Shown here piece after piece: positions 17,614 to 25,574 of a stretch of DNA of 64,000 nucleotides. The position numbers and the translations under genes were made by a program. A model generated the notes under the pieces. It ran no database searches. It had not been told where the DNA came from and saw only the letters and a program-made list of their open reading frames with translations. Within the stretch, counting starts at the first letter, position 1. The number at the start of each line of letters is the position of its first letter. The DNA comes from Azonexus sp. (GTDB lineage Bacteria > Pseudomonadota > Gammaproteobacteria > Burkholderiales > Rhodocyclaceae). The DNA lies in contig JAGOBB010000001.1 in assembly GCA_017983615.1 (NCBI GenBank), positions 62,001 through 126,000 on the forward strand, given 5' to 3'.

Positions 17614-19605
17614 TTAGCGCTTGTTTCCGGAGAGCATGGCCTTCATGGCGTCGAGGCGGGCGCTGCCGGTCGCCTTGTCAGGCGGTGCGGCATCCTTGCC
17701 GCCGGAGAAACGGACGTCTTCCTTGCCCATTTCGGCAATGAATCGCGATGGTTCGCAGGGCATCAGCTCGCGCGCCTGCTTGCGTTTCTCGCAGTAGCTG
17801 ATGTGCAGCGAACGCTGGGCGCGGGTGATGCCGACGTACATCAGCCGGCGCTCTTCCTGCAGCTTGGCCGGTTCGAGGGATTCGCGGTGGGGCAGGATGC
17901 CTTCCTCGACGCCGACCAGGAAGACATGCTTGTATTCCAGGCCCTTGGCGGCGTGCAGCGTGGATAGCTGGATGGCGTCGATATCCTCGCTGTTCTGCTT
18001 GTCGAGCATGTTGATCAGGGCGATGCTCTGGGTCAGGTCGATCAGCGTCTTGCCGTCTTCCTCGCCCTTCTTGTTCAGCCATTCGGCGAATTCACAGACA
18101 TTGCCCCAGCGTGTCTGCGCCGTCCGCTGCTCCTCCGTATCGTAGAGGAACGTCTCGTAATCGATCGCTTTCAGCAGGTCGGGAAGCACCTGCTGCGCCG
18201 GCTCACGGCTGGCCCGGTGCTGCAGGCGATTGATGAACTGGCAGAATTCGAGCAGCGGTTCAAGTTGGCGTGGCTGCACGCGATGCGCGAAGCCTTCCTC
18301 GAAGGCAGCGTGGAATAGCGAGATGTGGCGCTCGCCGGCGTAGGTGCCGAGCACCTGAAGCGTCGCCGCGCCGATCCCGCGCTTGGGGGTCGTCGCGGCG
18401 CGGATGAAGGCGGGATCGTCGTCCTCGTTGGCCAGCAGGCGCAAGTAACTGGTGATGTCCTTGATCTCGGCCTTGTCGAAAAAGGACTGGCCGCCGGACA
18501 GCAGGTAGGGAATCTTGTGGTTACGCAGATGCGTTTCAAGCAGGCGGGCCTGATGGTTCGAGCGGTAGAGGATGGCGTAGTCCTTGAACTTGCCGCGGTG
18601 CTCGAAGCGGTGGGCCTGCAGCTTCATGATCACGCCTTCGGCCTCGGCCTCGTTGTCCTTGCAGGCGGTGACACTGACCTGGTCGCCGTGACCCAGTTCG
18701 GACCACAGCTTTTTGTCGAACAGCTTCTCGTTGTGCGAAATGACGTTGTTGGCAGCCTTCAGAATGCGAACGGTCGAGCGGTAGTTCTGCTCCAGCTTGA
18801 TGACCTTCAGCGTCGGGAATTCGGCCGGCAGCTTTTTCAGGTTGTCGATGTCGGCGCCACGCCAGCCGTAGATCGCCTGGTCGTCGTCGCCGACCGCTGT
18901 GAACTGCGCGCGGACGCCGGTCAGCAGCTTGAGGAGCTGGTACTGGCAGGCGTTGGTGTCCTGGTACTCGTCGACCAGCAGGTAGCGCAGGCGGTTCTGC
19001 CATTTCTCAGCGATTGCCGGGTGCTCGGTGAACAGCTTCACCGGCAGGCCGATCAGGTCGTCGAAATCGACCGCCTGGTAGGCTTTTAGCGTCGCCTCGT
19101 ATGACAGGTAGGCGCCGGCGGCCAGCGCCTCATGCTCGTTGGTCGCCAATTGACGTGCGGCTTCCGGCGTGACCAGCGCATTCTTCCAGTTCGAGATGAT
19201 CGATTGCAGGCGGCGCAGCGTCGCCTTGTCGACGGTCTTGGCGATGTCGCCAATGATGCCGGCGCAGTCGGCCGAGTCGAAGATCGAGAAACGCGGCTTA
19301 TAGCCGAGCGCCTTGGCTTCCTCGCGCAGGATGCGCACGCCGAGCGAGTGGAAAGTCGAAATCTGCAGTTCGTCGGCCTGCTGCCTGGTGAGCAGCTTGC
19401 CGATGCGTTCCTGCATTTCCCTGGCCGCCTTGTTGGTAAAGGTGATGGCGGCGATATTGCGCGGCTGGAAACCGCAGTCCTGGACCAGGTAGGCGATTTT
19501 CTGGGTGATCACCCGCGTCTTGCCCGAGCCGGCGCCCGCCAGCACCAGCAGGGGGCCGTCGAGGTAGTGGATTGCTTCGCGCTGGGGGACGTTGAGGCCG
19601 GACAT
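17614..19605 (-). CDS. rep: ATP-dependent DNA helicase Rep
   Basis: A 3'-5' superfamily 1 helicase (663 residues, usual length about 670) that clears protein roadblocks ahead of replication forks. Walker A AGAGSGKT is near residue 25, motif Ia ITFTNKAAREM follows, motif II is VDEYQDTN, motif III GDDDQAIYGWRGA, motif IV YRS, motif V STLHAAKGLE and motif VI ITRAQ. The short C-terminal tail and overall pattern match Rep better than UvrD. Monocistronic in appearance. Confidence 0.93.
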   Translation of the reverse strand: MSGLNVPQREAIHYLDGPLLVLAGAGSGKTRVITQKIAYLVQDCGFQPRNIAAITFTNKAAREMQERIGKLLTRQQADELQISTFHSLGVRILREEAKALGYKPRFSIFDSADCAGIIGDIAKTVDKATLRRLQSIISNWKNALVTPEAARQLATNEHEALAAGAYLSYEATLKAYQAVDFDDLIGLPVKLFTEHPAIAEKWQNRLRYLLVDEYQDTNACQYQLLKLLTGVRAQFTAVGDDDQAIYGWRGADIDNLKKLPAEFPTLKVIKLEQNYRSTVRILKAANNVISHNEKLFDKKLWSELGHGDQVSVTACKDNEAEAEGVIMKLQAHRFEHRGKFKDYAILYRSNHQARLLETHLRNHKIPYLLSGGQSFFDKAEIKDITSYLRLLANEDDDPAFIRAATTPKRGIGAATLQVLGTYAGERHISLFHAAFEEGFAHRVQPRQLEPLLEFCQFINRLQHRASREPAQQVLPDLLKAIDYETFLYDTEEQRTAQTRWGNVCEFAEWLNKKGEEDGKTLIDLTQSIALINMLDKQNSEDIDAIQLSTLHAAKGLEYKHVFLVGVEEGILPHRESLEPAKLQEERRLMYVGITRAQRSLHISYCEKRKQARELMPCEPSRFIAEMGKEDVRFSGGKDAAPPDKATGSARLDAMKAMLSGNKR

Positions 19606-19736
19606 GTCTCTGGAAAATGAAGGCGCCCCGACGAAGCGGGGCGCGCTGGATGAGGTGGGGCAATTTTAACCGCCGGGCCGGGATTGTGAAACCTGGCCAA
19701 TTTTCCGGCTTGGCCGCCGGCGTCTGGCGGCGGCAG

Positions 19737-20054
19737 TCAGGCCGTGTCGTCGATGCCGATCAGGCGGTCGAGACGCATGCCCGGCTTGATCAGGCTGTCG
19801 GTGCCGACATCCATATCAAGCAGTTGAGCCGCGACATCGCGCGCGTCCTGCATGACTTTGTCCTCGCCGTGAAAATCGCCGACGGCAGCCGGATCGACCT
19901 CGGCGAGTTCCTGCTGCAGGCTGCGCTGGCGGTCGCCTTCGATGCCTTCCATGACCTCGACCCGACGGATGCGTTCGTCGTCGACATGGCGCGCCCGCTC
20001 GATCGACTCCTGGGTCGGGCGCTGCGTGCTGCTGGATAGGCGAGTCAGTTTCAT
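19737..20054 (-). CDS. Hypothetical protein (105 aa)
   Basis: An acidic, charged protein starting MKLTRLSSSTQRPTQES, with a helical middle (EVMEGIEGDRQRSLQQELAE) and no signal peptide or membrane segment. I do not recognise the family. It is the last gene of a minus-strand run pilT-pilU-DUF4197. Its AGGAG ribosome site lies 7 bases before the ATG, but inside the loop of a very stable hairpin that pairs the first bases of the start codon. This argues both that the start is right and that translation is controlled. Confidence 0.6.
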   Translation of the reverse strand: MKLTRLSSSTQRPTQESIERARHVDDERIRRVEVMEGIEGDRQRSLQQELAEVDPAAVGDFHGEDKVMQDARDVAAQLLDMDVGTDSLIKPGMRLDRLIGIDDTA

Positions 20055-20075
20055 CGGGGGGCTCCTGCCCCCGAT
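20053..20075 (-). promoter_or_regulatory. Hairpin holding the ribosome binding site and start codon of the 105-aa gene
   Basis: On the minus strand ATCGGGGG and CCCCCGAT form an 8-bp stem around a 7-base loop CAGGAGC. The ribosome site AGGAG is in the loop, and the right arm covers the first two bases of the ATG. The stem is six G-C pairs plus two A-T pairs. Seen in sequence; regulation is inference. Confidence 0.6.
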
Positions 20076-20089
20076 AACGGCTTGATTTC

Positions 20090-20103
20090 GCTAAAGCTTT
20101 AGC
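20090..20103. promoter_or_regulatory. Perfect 14-bp palindrome, possible operator
   Basis: GCTAAAGCTTTAGC lies between the DUF4197 stop and the 105-residue gene. It has no loop and no T run, so it looks like a dimeric protein site rather than a terminator. Confidence 0.35.
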
Positions 20104-20155
20104 CTAGTGGAAATCCAGAGCTTTCATTCAGCCCCGCCAATGGCGGCGCAGCCCA

Positions 20156-20842
20156 CTAGAGCGCGCCGAAGACCTTGCCAAGCAGGGCGCTACCGGCCGC
20201 GACCGGGTTCGACCGAATCTTCTTCTCTTCCTCGGCGATCATCAGGAACAGGCCATCCATCGCCTTGTGCGTGACATAACTGTCGATGTCGGCATTCTTC
20301 TTGTCGACCAAACCGGCACTGGCGGCCTTGCCGGCAAACTTGTTGTACTGATCAGCCAGTTTCAGCTTCTTGGTCTCTTCCTTGACGATGGGCATGAACT
20401 TGACCAGCAACTGATCGCTTGAGCTGCGCTTGAAGAACTGGGTCACGCTGTCGTCGCCACCGGTCAGGATGGCCTTGGCATCGGACATGCTCATTTTCTT
20501 GATCGAATCGACGAGAATTGGCTTGGCTTCGGCCACGGCGTTCTCGGCGGCGTGGTTCATGGTCTCGACCAGCTGGTCGGCCTGCTTGCCCATGCCGAGC
20601 ATGCGCAGCGCCGACTGGCCCTTTTCGAGATAGCCAGGCAGCGGAATCTTGACCTTGGGGTTGCCCATGAAGCCATTTGTCTTGCCCAACGAGGAAACGG
20701 CGTAGTCCGCCCCCTTGGCCAGCGCTTCCTTGACGCCGGCGGCAGCATCGCCGCTGGAAATGGCATCGAGACTACCCGCATGGGCGAATGCTACGGTCAG
20801 CCCGAAAAAAAGGCCAAAAACAGTTTTCAACAAGCGACTCAT
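20156..20842 (-). CDS. DUF4197 exported protein
   Basis: A 228-residue periplasmic protein of unknown function. A signal peptide spans residues 1-22 (MSRLLKTVFGLFFGLTVAFA). The mature part is helical and matches the DUF4197 pattern (ISSGDAAAGVKEALAKGA, NPKVKIPLP, ending in SNPVAAGSALLGKVFGAL). The hydrophobic core of the signal peptide is encoded by a copy of the dispersed repeat read antisense, as in dsbA. It follows pilU, separated by a 104-bp stem-loop that would form its leader. Confidence 0.85.
   Translation of the reverse strand: MSRLLKTVFGLFFGLTVAFAHAGSLDAISSGDAAAGVKEALAKGADYAVSSLGKTNGFMGNPKVKIPLPGYLEKGQSALRMLGMGKQADQLVETMNHAAENAVAEAKPILVDSIKKMSMSDAKAILTGGDDSVTQFFKRSSSDQLLVKFMPIVKEETKKLKLADQYNKFAGKAASAGLVDKKNADIDSYVTHKAMDGLFLMIAEEEKKIRSNPVAAGSALLGKVFGAL
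20787..20820 (+). repeat. Dispersed uptake-signal-like repeat, copy 4 (inside the DUF4197 gene)
   Basis: The core is at 20787-20797, then GCC-GAAAAAAA-GGCC and A5. The copy is antisense to its gene and encodes GLFFGLTVAF of the signal peptide, the same frame as in dsbA. Confidence 0.88.
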
Positions 20843-20854
20843 GGCGTTCTCCTG

Positions 20855-20958
20855 TGTGGCGCTGGGAAAATGATCCGGGCTAGGCGGACCGACGAAGACA
20901 GTACGAGCAGTACGGCGAGGAGGTTCAACGACGCCAGGGACATTTTCCCAGCGCCACA
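20855..20958. repeat. 104-bp long stem-loop element, copy A
   Basis: An 18-bp perfect inverted repeat (TGTGGCGCTGGGAAAATG and its complement, 20855-20872 and 20941-20958) encloses 68 bases. The interior contains GACGAAGACAGTACGAGCAG and GGCGAGGAGG. It fills nearly all of the pilU-DUF4197 gap. An element of nearly the same size is at 44418-44520 with different arms. Confidence 0.7.
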
Positions 20959-20961
20959 GGG

Positions 20962-22098
20962 TCAGACGATATCAAGATGACCGATACCAGTGGTCAGGTC
21001 GCGGTCCTTGGATTCCTTGCCGTGCAGCTTGATCTGCAGACGCAGGTCGTTCAGCGAATCGGCGTTGCGCAAGGCATCCTCGTAGGTAATCTTGCCGGCC
21101 TCGTAGAGGTCGAACAGTGCCTGGTCGAAAGTCTGCATGCCGAGTTCGCGCGATTTCTTCATGATCTCTTTGATCTCGTGCACCTCACCCTTGAAGATCA
21201 GGTCGGAAATCAGCGGCGAGTTGAGCATGACCTCGATGGCGGCGACCCGGCCCTTGCCATCCTTCTTGGGAATCAGGCGCTGCGAGACCATAGCGCGCAG
21301 GTTCAGCGACAGATCCATCAGCAACTGCGAACGGCGCTCTTCCGGGAAGAAGTTGATGATCCGGTCAATCGCCTGGTTGGCGCTGTTGGCGTGCAGCGTG
21401 GCCAGCGCCAGGTGGCCGGTTTCGGCAAAGGCGATGGCGTAGTCCATGGTGTTGCGGTCGCGGATTTCACCCATCAGGATGACATCCGGCGCCTGGCGCA
21501 GCGTGTTCTTCAGCGCCGGCGCCCAGTCATCGGTATCGACCCCGACTTCGCGCTGAGTGACGATGCAATTCTTGTGATCGTGCACGTACTCGATCGGGTC
21601 TTCGATGGTGATGATGTGGCCGTAGGAGTTCTCGTTGCGGTAATCGACCAGCGCGGCCAGCGAGGTCGTCTTGCCGGTACCGGTGCCGCCGACGAAGATG
21701 ATCAGGCCACGCTTGGTCATCGCCAGATCCTTGAGCACCGGCGGCAACTGCAGTTCGTCGAGCGTCGGGATGCTCATGTTGATCGTCCGGCAGACGACGC
21801 CGACCCGACCCTGCTGGACCAGCGCATTGACCCGGAAGCGGCCGATGCCGGCTGGCGAAATGGCGAAGTTGCATTCCTTGGTCGCCTCAAACTCGGCGGC
21901 CTGACGGTCGTTCATGATCGAGCGGGCGAGTTCGGCAGTGTGTTGCGGCGTCAGAATCTGGTTCGAGACCGGCGTGATCTTGCCGTCGATCTTGATGGCT
22001 GGCGGAAAGCCGGCGGTGATGAACAGGTCGGAGCCCTTCTTCTGCGACATCAGGCGCAGAAGATCGTGCATGAATTTCATTGCCTGATCGCGTTCCAT
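20962..22098 (-). CDS. pilU: Type IV pilus retraction ATPase accessory PilU
   Basis: A hexameric secretion-type ATPase of 378 residues that works with PilT in pilus retraction, twitching and, in competent bacteria, DNA uptake. The N-terminal domain has KKGSDLFITAGFPPAIKIDG. Walker A is GGTGTGKTTS, followed by the Asp box TIEDPIEYVH, Walker B LMGEIRD and the His box. The C-terminal extension past the ATPase core (QIKLHGKESKDRDL) is typical of PilU. GAGGGG precedes the chosen ATG. It lies 32 bases after pilT. Confidence 0.93.
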   Translation of the reverse strand: MERDQAMKFMHDLLRLMSQKKGSDLFITAGFPPAIKIDGKITPVSNQILTPQHTAELARSIMNDRQAAEFEATKECNFAISPAGIGRFRVNALVQQGRVGVVCRTINMSIPTLDELQLPPVLKDLAMTKRGLIIFVGGTGTGKTTSLAALVDYRNENSYGHIITIEDPIEYVHDHKNCIVTQREVGVDTDDWAPALKNTLRQAPDVILMGEIRDRNTMDYAIAFAETGHLALATLHANSANQAIDRIINFFPEERRSQLLMDLSLNLRAMVSQRLIPKKDGKGRVAAIEVMLNSPLISDLIFKGEVHEIKEIMKKSRELGMQTFDQALFDLYEAGKITYEDALRNADSLNDLRLQIKLHGKESKDRDLTTGIGHLDIV

Positions 22099-22130
22099 AT
22101 TTCCCCCTCGTCTCTTCTTCTAAATCCCGA

Positions 22131-23174
22131 TCAAGCCGGGAAGGCGTCCTTGTTGGCGGCCTTGTATTTCGCTTCGGCACTCGAGACCACGTTTCGGCGC
22201 ACCATATCGAGCAGGTTCTGGTCCAGCGTCTGCATGCCGAAATTCTGGCCGGTCTGGATCGCCGAATACATCTGGGCAACCTTGTTCTCGCGGATCAGGT
22301 TGCGGATGGCCGGCGTGCCGATCATGATCTCGTGCGCGGCCACACGGCCCGTGCCGTCCTTGGTCTTGAGCAGCGTCTGCGAGATCACGGCGCGCAGGGA
22401 TTCAGAGAGCATCGAACGAACCATTTCCTTTTCCGCCGCGGGGAAGACGTCGACCACCCGGTCAACCGTCTTGGCAGCCGACGAGGTGTGCAGCGTGCCG
22501 AACACCAGGTGGCCGGTTTCAGCCGCCGTCAGGGCGAGACGGATGGTTTCCAGGTCGCGCATTTCGCCGACCAGGATGACGTCCGGGTCTTCCCGCAGCG
22601 CCGAGCGCAGGGCGTTGGAGAAGGACAGCGTGTGCGGCCCGACCTCGCGCTGATTGATCAGGCACTTCTTCGATTCATGGACGAACTCGATCGGGTCCTC
22701 GACGGTCAGGATGTGGCCGTAGTCGTTCTCGTTGATGTGATTGACCATCGCCGCCAGCGTCGTCGACTTGCCCGAACCGGTCGGCCCGGTGACCAGCACG
22801 ATGCCGCGCGGGTACTCGGAAATTTCCTTGAAGATTTTCGGACAATTCAGCTCTTCCAGCGTCAGCACCTTGGAAGGAATGGTCCGGAAGACGGCGGCAG
22901 CGCCGCGCTGCTGGTTGAAGGCATTGACCCGGAAACGTGCCAGGTTGGGAATCTCGAACGAGAAGTCGCACTCCAGCGTTTCTTCGTAAACCTTGCGCTG
23001 GCCGTCGTTCATGATGTCGTACACCATGCCGTGCACGTCCTTGTGCTCCATCGCCGGCAGGTTGATGCGCCGCACATCGCCGTGAACCCGGATCATCGGT
23101 GGCAGGCCGGACGACAGGTGAAGGTCGGAGGCCTTGTTCTTGACACTAAAGGCCAGCAGTTCGGTGATGTCCAT
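22131..23174 (-). CDS. pilT: Type IV pilus retraction ATPase PilT
   Basis: The main pilus retraction motor (347 residues) at the cytoplasmic face of the pilus machine. Features are NKASDLHLSSGLPPMIRVHG, Walker A GPTGSGKSTT, Asp box TVEDPIEFVH, Walker B LVGEMRD, and the conserved C-terminal AIRNLIRENK region. GAGGA lies 8 bases before the ATG. It heads pilT-pilU and is divergent from yggS, the common betaproteobacterial arrangement. Confidence 0.96.
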   Translation of the reverse strand: MDITELLAFSVKNKASDLHLSSGLPPMIRVHGDVRRINLPAMEHKDVHGMVYDIMNDGQRKVYEETLECDFSFEIPNLARFRVNAFNQQRGAAAVFRTIPSKVLTLEELNCPKIFKEISEYPRGIVLVTGPTGSGKSTTLAAMVNHINENDYGHILTVEDPIEFVHESKKCLINQREVGPHTLSFSNALRSALREDPDVILVGEMRDLETIRLALTAAETGHLVFGTLHTSSAAKTVDRVVDVFPAAEKEMVRSMLSESLRAVISQTLLKTKDGTGRVAAHEIMIGTPAIRNLIRENKVAQMYSAIQTGQNFGMQTLDQNLLDMVRRNVVSSAEAKYKAANKDAFPA

Positions 23175-23230
23175 GCAGATCGTCCTCGGCGCGCGTGTAT
23201 ACTTGGTTTTCGGTAAATTCCAAAGGGATT

Positions 23231-23920
23231 ATGAGCGCAATCGCTGACAACCTGCAAGCTGTCCAAGCGCGGATTGCCAAGGCAGCAGCGGCTGCCGGGC
23301 GTCCCCCGGAAAGCGTGCGCCTGCTCGCCGTCAGCAAGACCTGGCCGCTGGCCTCGGTCGTTGAGGCAGCCGACGCCGGCCAGCGCGCCTTCGGCGAGAA
23401 TTACGTGCAGGAAGGCATCGACAAGATTGCCGCCATTTCCGGCCGCAACCTGGAATGGCATTTCATCGGCCCGCTGCAGAGCAACAAGTCGAAACCGGTC
23501 GCCGAATGCTTCGACTGGGTCCATTCGATCGACCGTCTGAAGATCGCCGAACGCCTGTCCGCGCAGCGCCCGACCTACCTGCCGCCGCTGCAGGTCTGCG
23601 TCCAGGTCAATGTTTCCGGCGAAGCGAGCAAAAGCGGCTGCGCGCCCGATGAAGCACTGGCCCTCTGCCGCGCCGTCGCAACGCTGCCCGGCCTGCGCCT
23701 GCGCGGCCTGATGACGATTCCCGAACCGAGCGACGACCCGGCCGCCCAGCGCGCCCCTTTCCGTCGCCTGCGTGAAATCCACGAACAACTCCGGGCGGCC
23801 GGATTGCCGCTCGATACCCTGTCCATGGGCATGTCCCACGATCTTGAAGCAGCCGTCGCCGAAGGCGCGACCATCGTCCGCATCGGCACGGCCATTTTTG
23901 GTGAAAGAAACTACGCATGA
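23231..23920 (+). CDS. yggS: PLP homeostasis protein YggS
   Basis: A 229-residue PLP-binding protein of the alanine-racemase-fold YggS/PROSC family, which buffers free pyridoxal phosphate and affects amino acid pools. The PLP lysine is in LLAVSKTWP. Other conserved parts are GENYVQE, WHFIGPLQSNK and LSMGMSHDLEAAV. The start MSAIADNLQ is chosen because AAAGGG precedes it; an upstream ATG adds 12 unrelated residues. It overlaps proC by 4 bases. Confidence 0.95.
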   Translation: MSAIADNLQAVQARIAKAAAAAGRPPESVRLLAVSKTWPLASVVEAADAGQRAFGENYVQEGIDKIAAISGRNLEWHFIGPLQSNKSKPVAECFDWVHSIDRLKIAERLSAQRPTYLPPLQVCVQVNVSGEASKSGCAPDEALALCRAVATLPGLRLRGLMTIPEPSDDPAAQRAPFRRLREIHEQLRAAGLPLDTLSMGMSHDLEAAVAEGATIVRIGTAIFGERNYA

Positions 23921-24729
23921 AAATCGTTTTCCTCGGCGGCGGCAACATGGCCAACGCCCTGATCGGCGGCATGGTCAAGCAGGGCTTTGCAGCCAGCGAC
24001 ATCGACGTGATCGAACTGGGCGCCGAAGCGCGCGCCAAACTGAACGAAACCTATGGCGTCAATTGCCACGCCAGCGCTGAAGCCGCCCCGGCCGGTCCGG
24101 ACATCCTGATCCTCGCCGTCAAACCACAACAGATGAAGGAAGCCGTCGCGCCACTCGTCGGCAAGTTGGACAATGCTTTGGTCATCAGCATTGCCGCCGG
24201 CCTCGACATGGCCGCGCTGTCGCGCTGGCTGGGCGGTCATCGCCAGATCGTCCGCTGCATGCCCAACACCCCGGCCCTGATCGGCGCCGGCATCACCGGC
24301 CTGTGCGCCCGGCCGGAAGTGAGCGCTGACCAGCGCGCCGCCGCCGACCGCGTGCTGCGTGCCGTCGGCACCACCGTCTGGATCGAGGACGAAGCGAAGA
24401 TCGACGGCGTCACCGCCATCTCGGGCAGCGGCCCGGCCTACGTCTTCCTGTTCATTGAAGCGCTGCAGCAGGCTGCATCCGAGCTCGGCTTGACGCTGGA
24501 ACAGGGCCGCCAGCTGGCCATCGAAACGGTCCAGGGCGCCGCCGCGCTGGCTGCCCAGTCGAGCGAACCGGCCGCAACGCTGCGCGAACGCGTCACCTCC
24601 AAGGGCGGCACGACCGAGGCCGCCTTGCGCGTGATGGCTGAACAGGGCGTCAAGGCCGGCATCGTCGCCGGCTGCCATGCCGCCGCGGCGCGCGGCCAGG
24701 AACTCGGCAAGATACTCGGAGCCGACTGA
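23917..24729 (+). CDS. proC: Pyrroline-5-carboxylate reductase
   Basis: Last step of proline synthesis, NAD(P)H-dependent. The product is 270 residues. The Rossmann motif FLGGGNMANALIGG is at the N-terminus, then AVKPQQM, RCMPNTPALIGAG and the C-terminal signature region DGVTAISGSGPAYVFLF. It is translationally coupled to yggS (ATGA) and to yggT (TGATG). Confidence 0.97.
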   Translation: MKIVFLGGGNMANALIGGMVKQGFAASDIDVIELGAEARAKLNETYGVNCHASAEAAPAGPDILILAVKPQQMKEAVAPLVGKLDNALVISIAAGLDMAALSRWLGGHRQIVRCMPNTPALIGAGITGLCARPEVSADQRAAADRVLRAVGTTVWIEDEAKIDGVTAISGSGPAYVFLFIEALQQAASELGLTLEQGRQLAIETVQGAAALAAQSSEPAATLRERVTSKGGTTEAALRVMAEQGVKAGIVAGCHAAAARGQELGKILGAD

Positions 24730-25262
24730 TGCAAGCCCTCACCTTCCTGCTCGACGCCGTCGTCAGTTTTTTCTGCACGCTGTTCCTGCTCCGTTTCATG
24801 ATGCAGGCGATGCGCGTTTCCTTCGCCGGCCAGATCGGCGATTTCGTCGTCAAGCTGACTAACTGGGCGGTCAAGCCGCTGCGCCGGGTCATTCCCGGCG
24901 CCGGCGGTTTCGACTGGGCCAGCCTGCTGGCCGCCTTGGCCGCGCAACTGCTGCTGACTATCCTGCTGCTCGGCCTGGCCGGCCCGGCCTTGAACGCCGA
25001 TCCGGGTAGCATTGCGCTGATGGGGCTGTGGTTCGCCGTCCGCGCCCTGCTCCGCCTGGCGGTCTACATCATGATCGGCGCGCTGATCCTGCAGGCCGTG
25101 CTGTCGTGGATCAATCCCTACTCGCCGCTGGCGGCGCCGGCCTACCAGCTGACCCGGCCCCTGCTCGACCCGCTGCGCCGCGTCATCCCGAGCATCTCCG
25201 GCATCGACCTGTCGCCGCTGGTGGCCATCCTGCTGCTGCAGGCGCTGCTGATGTTCCTGTGA
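24729..25262 (+). CDS. yggT: YggT family membrane protein
   Basis: A 177-residue inner-membrane protein with two YGGT repeats, each with RRVIP signatures (KPLRRVIPG and DPLRRVIPS). Four or more hydrophobic helices are visible. The family is linked to membrane or osmotic homeostasis, and its role is not settled. The start shares one base with the proC stop. Confidence 0.9.
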   Translation: MQALTFLLDAVVSFFCTLFLLRFMMQAMRVSFAGQIGDFVVKLTNWAVKPLRRVIPGAGGFDWASLLAALAAQLLLTILLLGLAGPALNADPGSIALMGLWFAVRALLRLAVYIMIGALILQAVLSWINPYSPLAAPAYQLTRPLLDPLRRVIPSISGIDLSPLVAILLLQALLMFL

Positions 25263-25555
25263 GCGAGTGGTTCCGCCAGACCGCCGACGGCCGCATCACG
25301 CTGACCCTGCACATCCAGCCCGGCGCCAAGAAAACCGAATTCGCCGGCCTGCACGGCGACGCCCTGAAAATCCGCCTCGCCGCGCCGCCAGTCGACGGCA
25401 AGGCGAACGAGGCGCTGATCAAGTTTGTCGCTGAAACGCTGGGGCTGGCCAAATCAGCGGTCAATCTAAAAAGCGGCCAGACCTCCCGGCGCAAGGTGCT
25501 GGAGGTTCAGGGGGCAAAGCTTTCGTCTATCGAAGCCTTTGCATCTGGAAAATAG
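25259..25555 (+). CDS. yggU: DUF167 family protein YggU
   Basis: A 98-residue cytosolic protein of the DUF167/YggU family. The signature is GDALKIRLAAPPVDGKANEA and GQTSRRKVLEV. The start is GTG at 25259, which overlaps the yggT stop in a GTGA arrangement; a longer reading from 25028 would run through yggT. It completes yggS-proC-yggT-yggU. Confidence 0.88.
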   Translation: MSEWFRQTADGRITLTLHIQPGAKKTEFAGLHGDALKIRLAAPPVDGKANEALIKFVAETLGLAKSAVNLKSGQTSRRKVLEVQGAKLSSIEAFASGK

Positions 25556-25574
25556 ACCTGACCAGCGTTGATAG

